Shown one piece after another: positions 22,000 to 33,408 of a stretch of DNA of 64,000 bases. The DNA comes from Terana coerulea. Its lineage: Eukaryota; Basidiomycota; Agaricomycetes; Polyporales; Phanerochaetaceae. A program made the position numbers and the translations under genes. The stretch's first letter is position 1; every line of letters starts with the position of its first letter. The DNA is taken from positions 1-64,000 of the forward strand of contig JAKOGH010000051.1 in assembly GCA_024811115.1 (NCBI GenBank). The letters run 5' to 3'. Below the pieces are notes generated by a model. It was not told where the DNA came from. It did not search any database and saw only the letters and a program-made list of their open reading frames with translations.

Positions 22000-23547
22000 G
22001 AATACGAGGAATCAGGAGTGATTCGAGGCGTGCTAGTACTGTAGGTGAAGGGGCGATCATGAAGGCTCAAGGCAAGCCTTGCCAAGTGTAAACGGGCCGG
22101 GAGCGTATTATGTAAGTACTTTCGGCATGTGCCGATATCAAATGATGCAGAGGAACGCCACAAAGGCGCTGCGTCACCGTCGCTTGAGTTCTCTCCGTTC
22201 ACCATCATCCTCCACCACAGCCAACATTTAGGGCTCGGCTACTCAGAGTGAGCTCTCTTTCTTATCCTTCTGGGGTGAGGGCCACTCAAGTTCCAGATGT
22301 ACTCATCTGGTTGTCTGCCAGGAGACGGGTGCCGCCAGGCAAAAGACGTGATGAGAATCGATGCTCATAAAGTGAAAGCCGCTCGCGAAGAGTTTCCTGG
22401 GTGCGACAGCCAGGCAAAATATGCGTGCTTTTTGGTGGCCCGGACTCTGCTGGGTTTCGCGGTTGCGCCAGATGCCGCAAAGAGCCGAATAACGCTCGGG
22501 ATCAAACCCGGCTCCAGGGCTACAAGTTTGCACCAGTACCGTCATCATTGTAGCCAGCCTTGGCGTTAGGCAGTAGGCCGACTTCCGCATCTCCATTGCG
22601 TATTGCAGCGGTGCAAGCGCTTCCTTTTTCAAGCAGCCAGTCCACGCTTTTTGAGCAGGTGCGTACGCCGTCGCCATGCTGGCAGTTATGAACATAGTCT
22701 AACCGTCTCACATTCTGAATTTCAAGACCTAATTTCAAACACGAGAATATGTCAAAATGACGGTATGATATAAGCTTGCTTCAGTCATCCGCCAGCACTG
22801 TGTCAGGATGTTCCTGTTCGATCCGTGTCAGGACACACATCAAACCCAGTGTCGTCAGCCAATATAAATAGCAACAGACGTCATGTCCGGGTGGGTCCCT
22901 TCCGCCGATGCTCTTCCCGTACTAGCTAACTGATGCGAAGTGACCTTCGAACATGTACCAGTACGATGCCAAAAGGCCTATTTCGTTCGATACTTGTTGT
23001 CAGCGGAGCAGAGGAACAGGTTATGACAACATGGTAACTATTCATAAAACTTGGAGCATGTACCATTTATCTGATTGCAATAATTAAGGCTCATACCAAC
23101 GCGAATGCAGTCGCCACGCCATTGCGTCAATATATGGCATGCCATACGTAGAGCGTTGACATCCGTGGGCAAATGTAATCGCGTGGCGTTTCCGATTGCG
23201 GTATAGACGTTTCTTACAAGTTGCGCTACTGCGATCTATCGGCATCATGCTCCGGAAGCCTATTCGGCACGGCATTGCATCGAGCACCTCTGCAATCTGG
23301 CCCGTCCCGCGTACGCATGTCCGACTTTGTCGCTGCACTCAGCGTTCTCTGAAACCACCGGAACCCGGGTGTACAGGGCGTTTGAAACGCCATCCATAGT
23401 TCCGAGTTCCGATGTTGCTCTCCGGTGAGCGCTTCTGGACATAGGCTCTACATTCCACCGCCGGCTTCTAATACTTGAATGGGTATAAAATCCATAGTGT
23501 ATAGAAGCCGCTCTGACATGCCCACTCGTCCGGCAAGCCTAACGACC
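22000..23547. other. Spacer; outer part of an inverted duplication on the right
   Basis: No gene is recognised. A minus-strand frame at 22520-22738 (SACTAAIRNGDAEVGLLP...) looks slightly protein-like but matches no family I know. From about 23170 the sequence is the left end of the large inverted duplication shared with 45.8 kb. Confidence 0.35.
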
Positions 23548-24296
23548 ATGAGCTCCCCCGCCTTCTAGCTTTCCTCACCGCCCTTGCCGTAATGGCCACT
23601 TGCGCGTTCGCCACGCCCGTCGGACACGCGGAATTGAGGTCGCGTACGTCCAGCAGCGACATCGACGCTTACCTCTCGGCGCACAACACCGCCCGCGCCC
23701 AGCATGGCGCCGCGCCGCTGACATGGAGCGATACGCTCGCCAACGCCGCTCAGCAGTGGGCAAACGGCTGTGTCTTCCAGCACTCCGGCGGGTCTCTCGG
23801 GCCATACGGCGGTATGTGGTCGTTCCCTTGCTTCATGCTGTGCAAACCCCTGACCACAATCGGTTAGAAAACCTGGCCGCCGGGACGGGGAGCGCGTTCA
23901 ACATCGCCGCAGCCGTGAAGCTATGGACCGACGAAGCTTGTGAGCGCATGTACCCCAGTGCCCCAATCTTTCTCTCTGACCCGTCCACAGCTCAGTACGA
24001 CCCCAGCAACCCGGTCCCGTCGCACTTTACACAGGTCGTATGGAAGGCGACGACACAGGTCGGGTGCGCCGTGCAGTCGTGCAACGGAATATTCGACCCG
24101 AGCTTCGGTGTACGTCTTTTGCATACTGCCGCCAGGGACGACAGCTCACTGCCTATTTGCAGCCGGCCAACTACTATGTATGCGAGTACTCCCCACAAGG
24201 AAACGTCATTGGGGAATTCGCGTATGTCCCACTTTGCTTGCATTTGTATGAAGTGACCGCTGAGCGACGCATACTAGGCAAAACGTGCAAGCATGA
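23548..24296 (+). CDS. CAP/PR-1 (SCP) secreted protein, copy 1
   Basis: A CAP-superfamily protein (cysteine-rich secretory / PR-1 / Pry). Such proteins are secreted and bind sterols or lipids. Motifs in order are DIDAYLSAHNTARAQHGAAP, LTWSDTLANAAQQWANGC, HSGGSLGPYGG, intron, ENLAAGTG, VKLWTDEA, SHFTQVVWKATTQVGCA and SCNGIFDPSFG. After another intron comes PANYYVCEYSPQGNVIGEFA, then a short last exon giving QNVQA and stop at 24294-24296. The usual His and Glu positions and the TQVVWK and CEYSP.GN signatures are present. The natural start (MSSP.., 23548) is out of frame by one base relative to the rest, because a C run is one base shorter than in the paralog at 45452. Translation from an in-frame ATG at 23592 would keep only part of the signal peptide. 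Confidence 0.8.
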
Positions 24297-24925
24297 GAAC
24301 AGACAAGATGGCTGAACGCATTTGTTGTGTGGGTATCTGCGCACTCTGTGTACCAATATCGCCCTGTACGATAGTAATCTGGAGCTCCTCCCGTCATATA
24401 TATGCACATATATTCCTTTGAGGACTAACTCACACACGTGCGAAAATGTGTATGAAGGACGACATCTACGAGTCTCGCCGAGCATATTGGCCTAGAAGTT
24501 GCGGGAACTCGACAATAATCGTGAGCTGGCATACCAAGCTGAGATGACGATGGAAATGGCCACAAAGAATATCTCGGTGTAAGGGACTAATCAAAGAATA
24601 GGGTCAAGTCCGATTAAATGCAACTCGTTCACATTAATGCTCTATACATGCAAGTACAACGAGCATGGTGAAATACACAATCCGAACGCATACATGAGCG
24701 ATGCCAAGAGACGGTTAAGCTCAACACCGACAACCCTATGCACCCATTGATCAGCATGCGACTGATGGCGAACCGAATGATCTTGACCACGAGCTGACTG
24801 AAGGAAAGGTGAAAAAGTAGGTAAGTCCATTTAATGAGCATGAAGACACTGAGCCTACCTGTACAGGAGTTTCCAAGGCTGACAGCTGTAGAGATCAGCG
24901 TAGAGCGGAAGAGACAAGTAAATTT
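24297..24925. other. Spacer within duplication A
   Basis: No gene recognised. Matched inverted at about 44.14-44.73 kb. Confidence 0.45.
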
Positions 24926-25590
24926 AGGTGCTGGTTGGTTTCCCTCCAGGTCAGCCGACAGACCCAGGCGGTACTTGTCCCAAGGACCACGCAGAGGCCA
25001 CACCAGGACAGACGTCTACTCGACGCCCGCCCTCCCTCGGGAACTCACCTCGTCGTCGAGCTCCTCTGCTCTCTTGCGGAACCACCAGCACCAGGTTCGG
25101 CGTCTTGTACTCTCGCTCTTGCTTGCGGTGTCGGTCGCTTGTCTTGGTGGTGGTCATCTGGTGCTGGTGGTGACATAAAGATCTGTGAACCGAGTAATCA
25201 GAGCGTACACCCTGCGCGCTCACCTGAGCCCTTGCGTAGCCCTGCCCCAGTTTAAAATATTATATAAAAATATATAATGCCGGTTGTCGGATACTGGGGC
25301 AGAACCAACGCATACGCCAGCCTGCGCGTATCACAGTGCATGAAGGGGATCTTCGGCTGCCGTGGAGAGCGGGTTGGCGGTGGTCTTCGCCTGCGGGAGT
25401 GTTGCTGCTCAGTGTCCTGCAGACATCCTCCAGCCATCTGGACGGTGGTGATGCGAAGACCGGGGAAGCTAGTCAAGCGTGGTGAGGGAGACTAGTCAAG
25501 CGCAGTGAGGGAGGAAAGGACGAGAACGAGGGGGTTATATACGGATGGAGGCTGACAAGGGCGTGACTTTCTCGTTTATTCAGAATAAAC
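24926..25590 (-). repeat. Palindrome-headed repeat, left arm (L-type)
   Basis: Reading on the minus strand from the palindrome (25574-25590): a TATA-like GTATATAACC; then about 430 bp in which short open frames occur; then CCGCAAGAGAGCAGAGGAGC; then the 3' module GGGACAAGTACCGCC and GGGAAACCAACCAGCACC. Near-identical at 47640-48308 and more diverged at 43462-44135. It shares the 3' module with R1a and with the right arm. Confidence 0.7.
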
Positions 25591-26220
25591 GAGTCAGCCA
25601 CGCGCGTGGTTCACCGCTCGCGTGGCTTCAGCCAGCCTCACAGTTCGCTGTGACATGGGTCAGCACCAGTCAGCCTCCTTCAGCGGTATATATACCGCAC
25701 CTTGCGGGCTCCAAGTCCCTACCGACTCTTGTCTAGCTTCCCTCCTCTGCTGGTCTCTGGTCTCCTACCCATCTGCCCGACACGCCCACATCCCTTTCCC
25801 CCATACCCGATACCCGACACTCACCCGCACCTACCAACCCTCGAGTACGCCCGCAGCCCCAGTGGTGCCCGTAGAGGGAGACCCCGACGACAGATTCCGC
25901 GCTGGGGGGCCACGCGAGGCCTATCGCAACAGGCGAAGACTCTCCTCAATCGGAAGCTCGAGGGCGGACAGGGTGCCTAGGTACGTGCGTTTCCTTCCAT
26001 CCGACATCGTCGCCGCTGGGCCCCCGGCGACTCCGCAAGAGAGCAGAAGAGCTCGCCAAGCAGGTAGGTCCCGAGGGAGGGCGGACATGGTCGTGATGTT
26101 CGTCCTGGTGCTGGCCTCTTCGCGGCCCTCGGGATGAGTACCACTTGTGCCTTTCGACTGGCCGAGATGGGAAACAAACACGCACCGAATCCTTCCACTC
26201 TCCTTATGCCCCACCGCTAA
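25574..26220 (+). repeat. Palindrome-headed repeat, right arm (R-type), head-to-head with L arm
   Basis: It starts at the same palindrome (GTTTATTCAGAATAAAC, 25574-25590) but runs to the right. It contains a TATA-like GTATATATACCGC near 25687, a CCGCAAGAGAGCAGAAGAGC block near 26033, then GATGAGTACCAC and GGGAAACAAACACGCACCGA. These blocks match those of the L arm in order, so the two arms are diverged relatives sharing one bidirectional head. An inverted, near-identical copy lies at about 47.0-47.66 kb. Confidence 0.7.
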
Positions 26221-27329
26221 CGACCTCTTCCCAGCGCAAGTTGAGCGCAAGACTAGTACTCCTCTCGTCGAGCCGTAAATGTCTTGTACTTGCGCTTTGT
26301 TGGTGCTGTTACTGTACATAGTCGTGCATTGTGCCGTATTATTATGAATGATGAAGCGAGTTCTTTCGCATTTTGTGCCAGCTTTTGCACGAGTGGGATG
26401 GTGGATCAGGACGAAGGCTAAGCTCGGATATACCTCGGCTTCAGTGAGCTTGAGCGCGGTGGGCGGCAATGAACGCGACGCGTCTTTCGCTCTTGCTTTC
26501 ACCTCGTTCTGCAGAACTGGTTATTGCGCTGAAGCCTGCACCTACACACAGCCTATATCTAAATGATCACGCCAGTCGATAGGATCTTTTTAGCGGTCGC
26601 AACCCCGTGAAGAGTTGGTACGCTTTTCAAAATTACATCTCCCTCTTTACCGTTCTGATGTGACGCATACTTGTAGGTCAACAGTCGTAGCTACGCAGCT
26701 TACGACTTACTCAGAGAACAGCTATCTTCTCTCGCTCAATCCAAGCTAGCCTTTCGGTTAACACTTCGATCGGCTCATCGCTCTGCGCTAACTACGCGTG
26801 CTTCGTCATCGGCACGCCGTGCTCAATCGCGGTCCATCCTTTCCTCACCGGCCTCCGATCAGCCTTAACGATCACAGCCACCTATAATTGCTGAAGACAC
26901 AGATTGCGTCTTACGTTTCCCTACTTTCGACGGACCGTACTTCAAACAGTACCACGAGGATACGATAGGAAGCTGTGCCAGGAGGAGCCGCCAGCTGCCG
27001 CGGCTTAGACTTTTCTGTAGACTCCTACGGCAAGTGGCATCTCTGTCTCATATACGCCTATTTTCTAATATTGAATGGCTAGCTACGGTGTCGAGGGAAC
27101 TGCTCCGTGCCTTGCTCCTTAACCTGACCATAGTACGCCATGGCCCATCGAATGCGGTCGGCTCCTTCCACAAGCGCATTCTACGCAGAGGCCCCTTTGC
27201 GGCCCCTGTATCATACGGTGTGCGACGTATCTGGTGGAGATAGCTCAGCGTACTCATGGAAATTATCATAGGTGGATGTTTCGCAAATTTATACAACTCG
27301 GACTGGATCCTATCGCAACATGCAAAGTC
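26221..27329. other. Non-coding flank, partly duplicated at 46.0-46.97 kb
   Basis: Up to about 26.9 kb this matches, inverted, 46.0-46.97 kb (for example GTGACGCATACTTGTAGGTC at 26650). The match has indels. No gene is recognised. A short plus frame around 27034-27243 has no domain. Confidence 0.5.
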
Positions 27330-28410
27330 TACTTAGAATCGCATCAATAAAGATTATAGAGAGTCAAACAAATATATTATGAAGGCAAACTTTGATTTAC
27401 ATGGCTAAGTACAGAGAAACAACAAAGCATTAGGCACGTGTTGGTTTCGCTCTCGGGCTCAAAGCCTTGAGAGTTACTTGTCCCGGCGATCGCGAAGAGA
27501 TCCGTGCCAGGACGACCGAAGTCGCCCTCCGCCGAGAATACATTGCCCGAGTCAACATGTCTAAATATCTACGTCGTACAGGGAGAAAAAGGAGGGGAGG
27601 GGGAGGAGGACAGTTGCTTCCAGGTACGCCAGAATGGCTGGATCAGCAACGAAGTGGAAAGGGCTGACGGATGCTCGCTACCAGGGATAACTGGATGAGC
27701 GAGGTGGATGGCGGCAGAAGAGAACAGGAAAGAGAAAGGAAGGAGGACGTTCGCTTCCAGGTACGCCTGAATGGCTGGATCAGCGACGAAGTGGAGATGA
27801 CTGACGGATGCTCGCTACCAGGGGTTGCTGGATGAGCGAGGTGAACAGAGAAGGAAGAACGGAGGAGGGAGGAGGAAGAGAGGAAGAGAGGAGGAAGATC
27901 GCGTCCAGGTACGCCAGAATGGCTGGATCCGCGAAAAATTCGGGAGGGCTGACGGAGGCTTGCTACCAGGGATAACTGGATGAACAAGGTGAATGGAGGG
28001 AGGTCACTTCCAGGTACGCCAGAATGGCTGGATCAGCGACGAAGTGGAGAGGGCTGACGGATGCTCGCTACCAAGGACAACTGGATGAGCGAGGTGGATG
28101 GAGGGAGGTCACGTCCAGGTACGCCAAATGGCTGGATCCGCAACGGAGTCGAGAGGGATGACGGGAGCTCGCTACCAGGGGTCACTGGATGAGCGAGGCA
28201 GAGGAAAGGTTAAGTACGGAGTACAACACCTCCGAAGCCCCGAAGGGCTGGTGGAAGTGAGGTGGAAGAGGGAGAGGATGATGAAGAGGAATGTGCGGAG
28301 ACAGAGTCGCTTTTATACGTTGGAGGAGTGCGGCTGACGGTCACGCGCGTCGGCCGCGTGTTTATTCCCAATAAACGGCGCGCGTCACGCGCAGTGGCGC
28401 TCATATATCC
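27330..28410 (-). repeat. Palindrome-headed dispersed repeat, copy 2 (R1b)
   Basis: Inverted relative of R1a. The palindrome GTTTATTCCCAATAAAC is at 28360-28376. The minisatellite body is at about 27600-28200, with five units marked by ACGCCAGAATGGCTGGATC and GCTCGCTACCAGGG. The 3' module (reverse complement GAAACCAACACGTGCCTAAT) is near 27425-27450, followed by the AT-rich tail to about 27330. The order of parts is as in R1a. Confidence 0.72.
28360..28376. promoter_or_regulatory. 17-bp palindrome at head of R1b
   Basis: GTTTATTCCCAATAAAC is flanked by CGCG-rich sequence, as in R1a. Confidence 0.6.
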
Positions 28411-28875
28411 CAATTTGGCAACTCTCCTCATTCCGACCCTGATAAACGCCATTTGTCCCGATACCGACTTTCGCCTTTTGGTCTACGCTTCCTGCATGTC
28501 GAGGACATCGCGGAACGGTCCCTCCCTATAGCCACCGCTCATCTCACTCGTCTTACAATATCTCCTCCGACTTAGAGTTGCCTCTCACCAACTTAATACC
28601 TCCGAGTCCTCCACTCTGTCTATTAAGCTGCCCATGACGCATGTGCGTAGGCTGACATCTCATCTACATCTTGTACCTACACTTACATGTCAAAGGTGGC
28701 AGCAAAAACTCAACATACGCATCTGAGTCTCCAGTCTGGTGGTAGCATCCTCAGCAAGCATCAGTGCTCAGACGGCTCGGATCGGCCCGGGCTGCCTTCA
28801 GTTACAAGTCATACTTGCTTCAATTACAGAATGCTGAATCCCGTCGAACAACACACACAGTGAGATACCAATTCG
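28411..28875. other. Spacer, nothing recognised
   Basis: About 460 bp with no gene, repeat or RNA gene recognised. Confidence 0.45.
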
Positions 28876-31800
28876 TCACGCGCCTATGTGTACGTAGTTT
28901 ACCCATCTTTCTAGGGCGTCCGGAGCATGTGCCTTGGCCAACTTCTTCCTGAGTTTCTTTGTTGCAACGCAGAGTGCCCGTGCTGCCCGCATGTGTTCTA
29001 CTTCCGAAGGGTAATCACGGTCGGCCTTTCCAAGTATCTTCTCATAAAAGAACCCGGCAAGATCTGGTCCATCTTCATCTTTCATCTGCCACATGGTTCC
29101 GACCACACTGCAAAATCCCGAGAATTGGATAGCCGCTGCAAGGTGAAGGGCCTCCTCGGATGCACTTCCCATTGTTTGTTCCGCGGTATGACAGGCTGAT
29201 AGGAAGGCTAGCTCAGCATTTGGAAGCTGTGATTGAACAATTTGTAGTAATGTGAGTGACTCTCCTTGGTAGAGCTTGAACAAGGATTCCAACGGTTTCC
29301 TCAGGACGATATGTCCATAACAGGCAAAATGCACCCATTGCGCCTGCTGTAACCCCTCTACCACATTCTCAGCTGAAGCCTGTTCTTTTTGAATCATTTG
29401 CAGGGTAATCCGCTGCCCAAGATGTTGAAGAACTGTCACTTCCCTGCCGACGTTCTGAAGGGTGTCGTCAAACTAGGTCACAGCGAGGACTTTCGGCGGA
29501 TGCGAGTTCTCTGCAGGGTTACTGACAGCTGACTGTGCCTCAATGAGAGCAGCCAGAGTTGGAGTGTATGATGACACGAACAAGTCCGAGAGATACATCT
29601 TCGACTTGCTTTCGGAGCCACACGTCTCAGGAGTAGGACCAGCCGCATGTATAGGCAGGCCACTAAGGACCGACGTAGGACACCACCATATCCGCGAGCC
29701 GGGTGTTATACCCAAAGACCCCAGCTCACGTACCACAGGGCCGACTAAGAAGTCCCACAGCTTCTCCAGGGCGTATTTCAGCGCATCACGATACGCTCTC
29801 GGCGTCGACCCCAGACTTCGTTGGCTACAGCCATCGAGAAGGCGCGTCACAATATTGTTCATATCCTCGTGAAACTTCGAAGCCAGAGGCACGGCGACCG
29901 GGTCGCGACGCTGTAGTATAATTACTGCATCAGAGCGGTACTTGTTGTGGTTGACAATGATGACCGGTCCTGCCGCTGTCGCCTTCTGTAGAGCATCAAA
30001 TCGCGGCAAGTTCAAAAGTCGTTGAACCCAGGATGACTTCGGATACGTTTGGTAATGTCTTCTAACTTCTCTGTTAAGAAACGCTTATCCTTAAGGATAG
30101 CACAGAAACGATCCTCTGTTGTACTTTGGCCAGCGCTAATGTGGCTGGTGTGCACTGCTGCCGTACGGTCACCGAATGGACTCGATGCTGTGGTTATGGC
30201 GTCTAGAGCATGAACGACTTCTGTGAATTCCTTGAAGAGGTCCTCGTCGCTACATGCAAGACGTTCAAGCGGGGTCCTGAGGCGGCGTACTTGGGACTGA
30301 AGAAGAGCTCTTCCCTGCTCGAGTATTTCTACGGCAGCTGAAAGGTCGCCCTGTTGAATTGCGAAAGACGCACCGTCCAGCGGGAGTGTGCTCTTACTAA
30401 GCAGTAGCTGGTGTTGCATCTCGAGCGTGGGATGGATAACAAGCGCCCACCCCAATAACTGTACGGCCATCTTATATGCCTGCAGCACAGAAGAATGCCC
30501 TGCCTGGTGTCCTATCTCTGCCCACTGTGATGCGGCATTGAGCTGGACGGAGAGTGTGTGACTAGAGTAGAATGTATCGGTAGTGCACAATCGGAGTAGG
30601 CCAATATATTGTTCCAGCCCATCTGTTTCCCAAGCGTCAGGATGCTTGTACAACGCATGGAGCGACAGTGCAAGTTCGTATGTGGCCAATGTCCGGTCTG
30701 CATGTCCATTGGGAAGCAGAGAAAGGGCTTCGCGGTGATAGCCAATTGCCTCGACGATGTCTGCTGCCTGACTCGTCTCCTCGCCCCGAGACCTCAGTGC
30801 TTTTGCTAGATTCCTGAGAGCGTGGTGTCGGTCTGGGTGACCGGGAGGACGAAGCGTGACGACCTCTCGATAAAACGAGAGGGAATCTTCGATGTCTTGC
30901 GTCTACTTCGTCTGTTCGAACCGGATCTGCAAACCCTTCACAAGGATGGTGATCCACCAGTGCGATTCAGGGTGCCTGGACGGATGGAGTTCGAGAGCCC
31001 CGCGCTGGAGCTTGATAGACTCTTCAAGGTCCTCTATCTGACCTGTTTTCGCAAAGCGGGCCTGCAGAGCTCTCGCTTGATTACAGACCAACCAGTACCA
31101 ATCACGATGTCCAGCGGGCGAGAGAGCAAGGGCGTTGTACTGCAAGGAAATGGCTTCGTCGATGTCCTCAATCTGGCCGACTTGCTCATAACGCGTCCAT
31201 AGCACGATTGCGAGGCTCCCGTTTCCATGAGACCGCTCCAGGTGCTCGACAGGACACACTGCAAGCGCCTCTCGTAAAAGCGCAATAGACTCTTCAAGAT
31301 CTTGCATATTTTCCGTTTGCCAGAATTGGCTCTGTACTGCAAGTCCGAGGGATCTAAGCTGGCGGTGCCACTCGGGGTGTCCAGGGAAGCAAATTGCTAC
31401 CGTCTCGCGCCTCAGGGCGATACACTCCTTGAGATCTTGTTGTTGCCCCATTTGCTGAAACCTGTTCCACAGTGCATGTGCAAGGCTGCTAAGTTTATGA
31501 AATCAGTCATCGCCTTTAGAAGGTGAGCTGAGGATAGCTTCACGTTGAACGATGATGGACTCCCAAAATCTGACATTTGCCCCGTTTCCTCATATCGGTG
31601 AACCAGAGCAGTGGCCGGGCTGCTCAGCGCGCGATGCCTATGCTCATGTCCGGGGGGACGAAGGGCCAAGACACTACGATGAAGCGTAATAGATTCCTCC
31701 AGATCCTCCAGTTGGCTAGTATGTTGAAAACGGGCTTGTAGTACAACTGCAAGATGTCCAAGTGAAAGATGCCGCGAAGGGTGGTATGGAGGGCGCGACT

Positions 31801-32437
31801 CCAGCACGGTACGATGGATCGCAATAGCTTCCTCAATATCCTGCCCTTGTCCTTTGTGCAGAAAGCGCGTCCACAGCATAGTCGCCAGGTTACCAGAAAT
31901 GATGTGATGGTCTGAGTGTTCGCGAAGGTAGTAGACGTCAAGAAGCGACCGTTGAAGCGCAATCGACTCCTCGAGGGTTTTCATTTCTCCAGTGCGTCTG
32001 AAGTGGCTTTGCAGCGCAGACCTCAGGCCCTCGAGGGTATCGCAACGATTAGGATCCCCGGGAGGACGCAAATCCAATGCCTTTCGGTAGTACGCAATGG
32101 CTTCTTCGCACTCGTTCACCCTCCCAGACAGTTCAAAACTCGAGTTCCACGCGCGGGCACAGTCGTACAAGACAGACGACCGTTCTGGATGCTCGGGAAC
32201 AGGAGTGATTGAGAGGAAGCTGCGGTAAAGGGGGATGCATTCTAGAAGATCTGAGGAAGCTGCGGTAAAGGGGATGCATTCTAGAAGATCTGAGGTAGCA
32301 TGTTCCTTCAAGAATCGGTCATAAAGTGCGGCTGCAAGCTCGTATAAATGACGTGGATGCTCTTCATTGCGGGGAGAGTATGACGCCAATGCCTGCTTCA
32401 GCTGATCGACAGAAACTGTTTGCTCCCCGTTGGACAT
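28876..32437 (-). pseudogene. TPR-CHAT protein, decayed (stops, frameshifts, lost catalytic His)
   Basis: From 32437 about eight TPR-like repeats of the pattern DLEESIALxRxxLxxxPPGH can be followed through 30.6 kb. A linker comes next, then a C-terminal CHAT domain (about 29.9-28.9 kb), the caspase-like peptidase fold linked to TPR arrays. CHAT landmarks are SGLPIHAAGP, REVTVLQHLG, WVHFACYGH, AELAFLSACHTAEQ, HLAAAIQFSGFCSVVGTMWQ and the end WVNYVHIGA. The Cys of LSACHT is present. The usual HFACHG has become HFACYG (codon at 29317-29319), removing the catalytic His. Breaks: a frameshift near 31565, TGA at 31503-31505, TAG at 30903-30905, a frameshift near 30013, and TAG at 29473-29475. Three in-frame stops and the lost His make true decay very likely. 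A 40-bp tandem duplication lies in its N-terminal part. Confidence 0.85.
32214..32296. repeat. ~40-bp tandem duplication in TPR-CHAT N-terminal region
   Basis: The block GAGGAAGCTGCGGTAAAGGG...GAAGATCTGAGG occurs twice in a row. The first copy has five G after AAA and the second has four. The duplicated peptide is SDLLECIP. Confidence 0.85.
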
Positions 32438-33300
32438 CGCCCGGAGTGCAGCTAGATTTCCGAATCATTGAGATTATATAGTGAGAGCCACGCGGTAGAG
32501 GTTTCAATCATCACATACCAACCACGCCTGGTCACCAACAGCCCTTGCTTTCGTATCTCGGTCACGGTGAATATGATCGCTCGCCGCCTTCTGCTCTGTA
32601 TGCCTTTGAGCTGTTGATCCATGGAGTCGGGCGAATCGAGACTGGTCATACATACCTTAGTGGACCGTAAGAGCGGATTACCTGTCAAATGGACAAGCAC
32701 GAGTCAGCGCGGTAGGAGGACGAAGCAAGGGCGGTACACAGGCAACCGGCCAGAAGGCTGAAATTCGAAATCTTTCGGATCGTCGCGCTATCGAGGAGGG
32801 ATCCCGGATTCTAGGCTGCATTTGCAGCGTTGCGTCTGGAATCCGTCCGATCATGTTTTTGAGCAGATCCAGCCTGGGCAGCCAATGCCATGCCAGCGTT
32901 GTGCCAGCGGCTGCATGAGGCGGGGTCGGAGCGCGCGCTTACTCTCATCTTATCGAAGATAAGGGCCTTGGGATTTCGTTTTGAACACGATCCGGGCCTC
33001 GAAAAGAACATGATCGGACGGATTTCACACACCATCCTCCAACGAAGCGGTCGACACGGAATCAAAGCGATCTCATATCCCTGCCGTTGCACCGGGCCCC
33101 TGTGTATGTGTGCGCGCGGCAGAAGCCGGCATCAACTGATAGCATCACTGCGCCACAAGTTAGTACCGAGCAGGCGTCGTACAGGCTTGATGACCCGCCG
33201 TGCTCACAACCTGTCTTGGGAGTGTTAACTTTACCCAGTATACCGCTATCATTCTGGCTCACTTGCTCCCATACTCGTGCTGCCAGCTAAAAGCGAGTTT
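32438..33300. other. Spacer, nothing recognised
   Basis: About 860 bp of short overlapping frames on both strands with no recognised domain. Confidence 0.4.
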
Positions 33301-33408
33301 AACGATATGTCACAGCCTGGATTCGAATCCGCGACCTTTGCTCGCGTGCAAATAGGCGCTTATATAATTTGTTAACCAACATAAATTAGACGGTATTAGC
33401 TACGAGAA

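Larger units (their letters stand above)
23170..25590 (+). repeat. Large inverted duplication A, left copy
   Basis: This segment (upstream region, CAP gene, 3' region and left-arm repeat) is present in reverse orientation at about 43460-45795. Similarity holds through noncoding stretches, for example GATCAGCATGCGACTGATGG at 24752 against its inverted match near 44330. The duplication is therefore genomic and not just a gene family. The copies are clearly diverged. Confidence 0.75.

Noticed and set aside
22303..22738. Overlapping minus frames of 130 and 72 codons with ordered-looking sequence
   Set aside because: No recognisable domain, no clear splice model and no paralog in the window; not enough support for a gene call.
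25622..26137. 171-codon frame in the R-type repeat arm
   Set aside because: It keeps open in the inverted copy, but it crosses likely splice signals, lacks a domain, and other frames in the same repeat are equally open. Treated as repeat, not gene.
33305..33390. Intact tRNA gene on the minus strand
   Set aside because: T-arm and D-arm-like blocks are present but the acceptor stem does not pair and the anticodon loop is short; reported only as a tRNA-like remnant.
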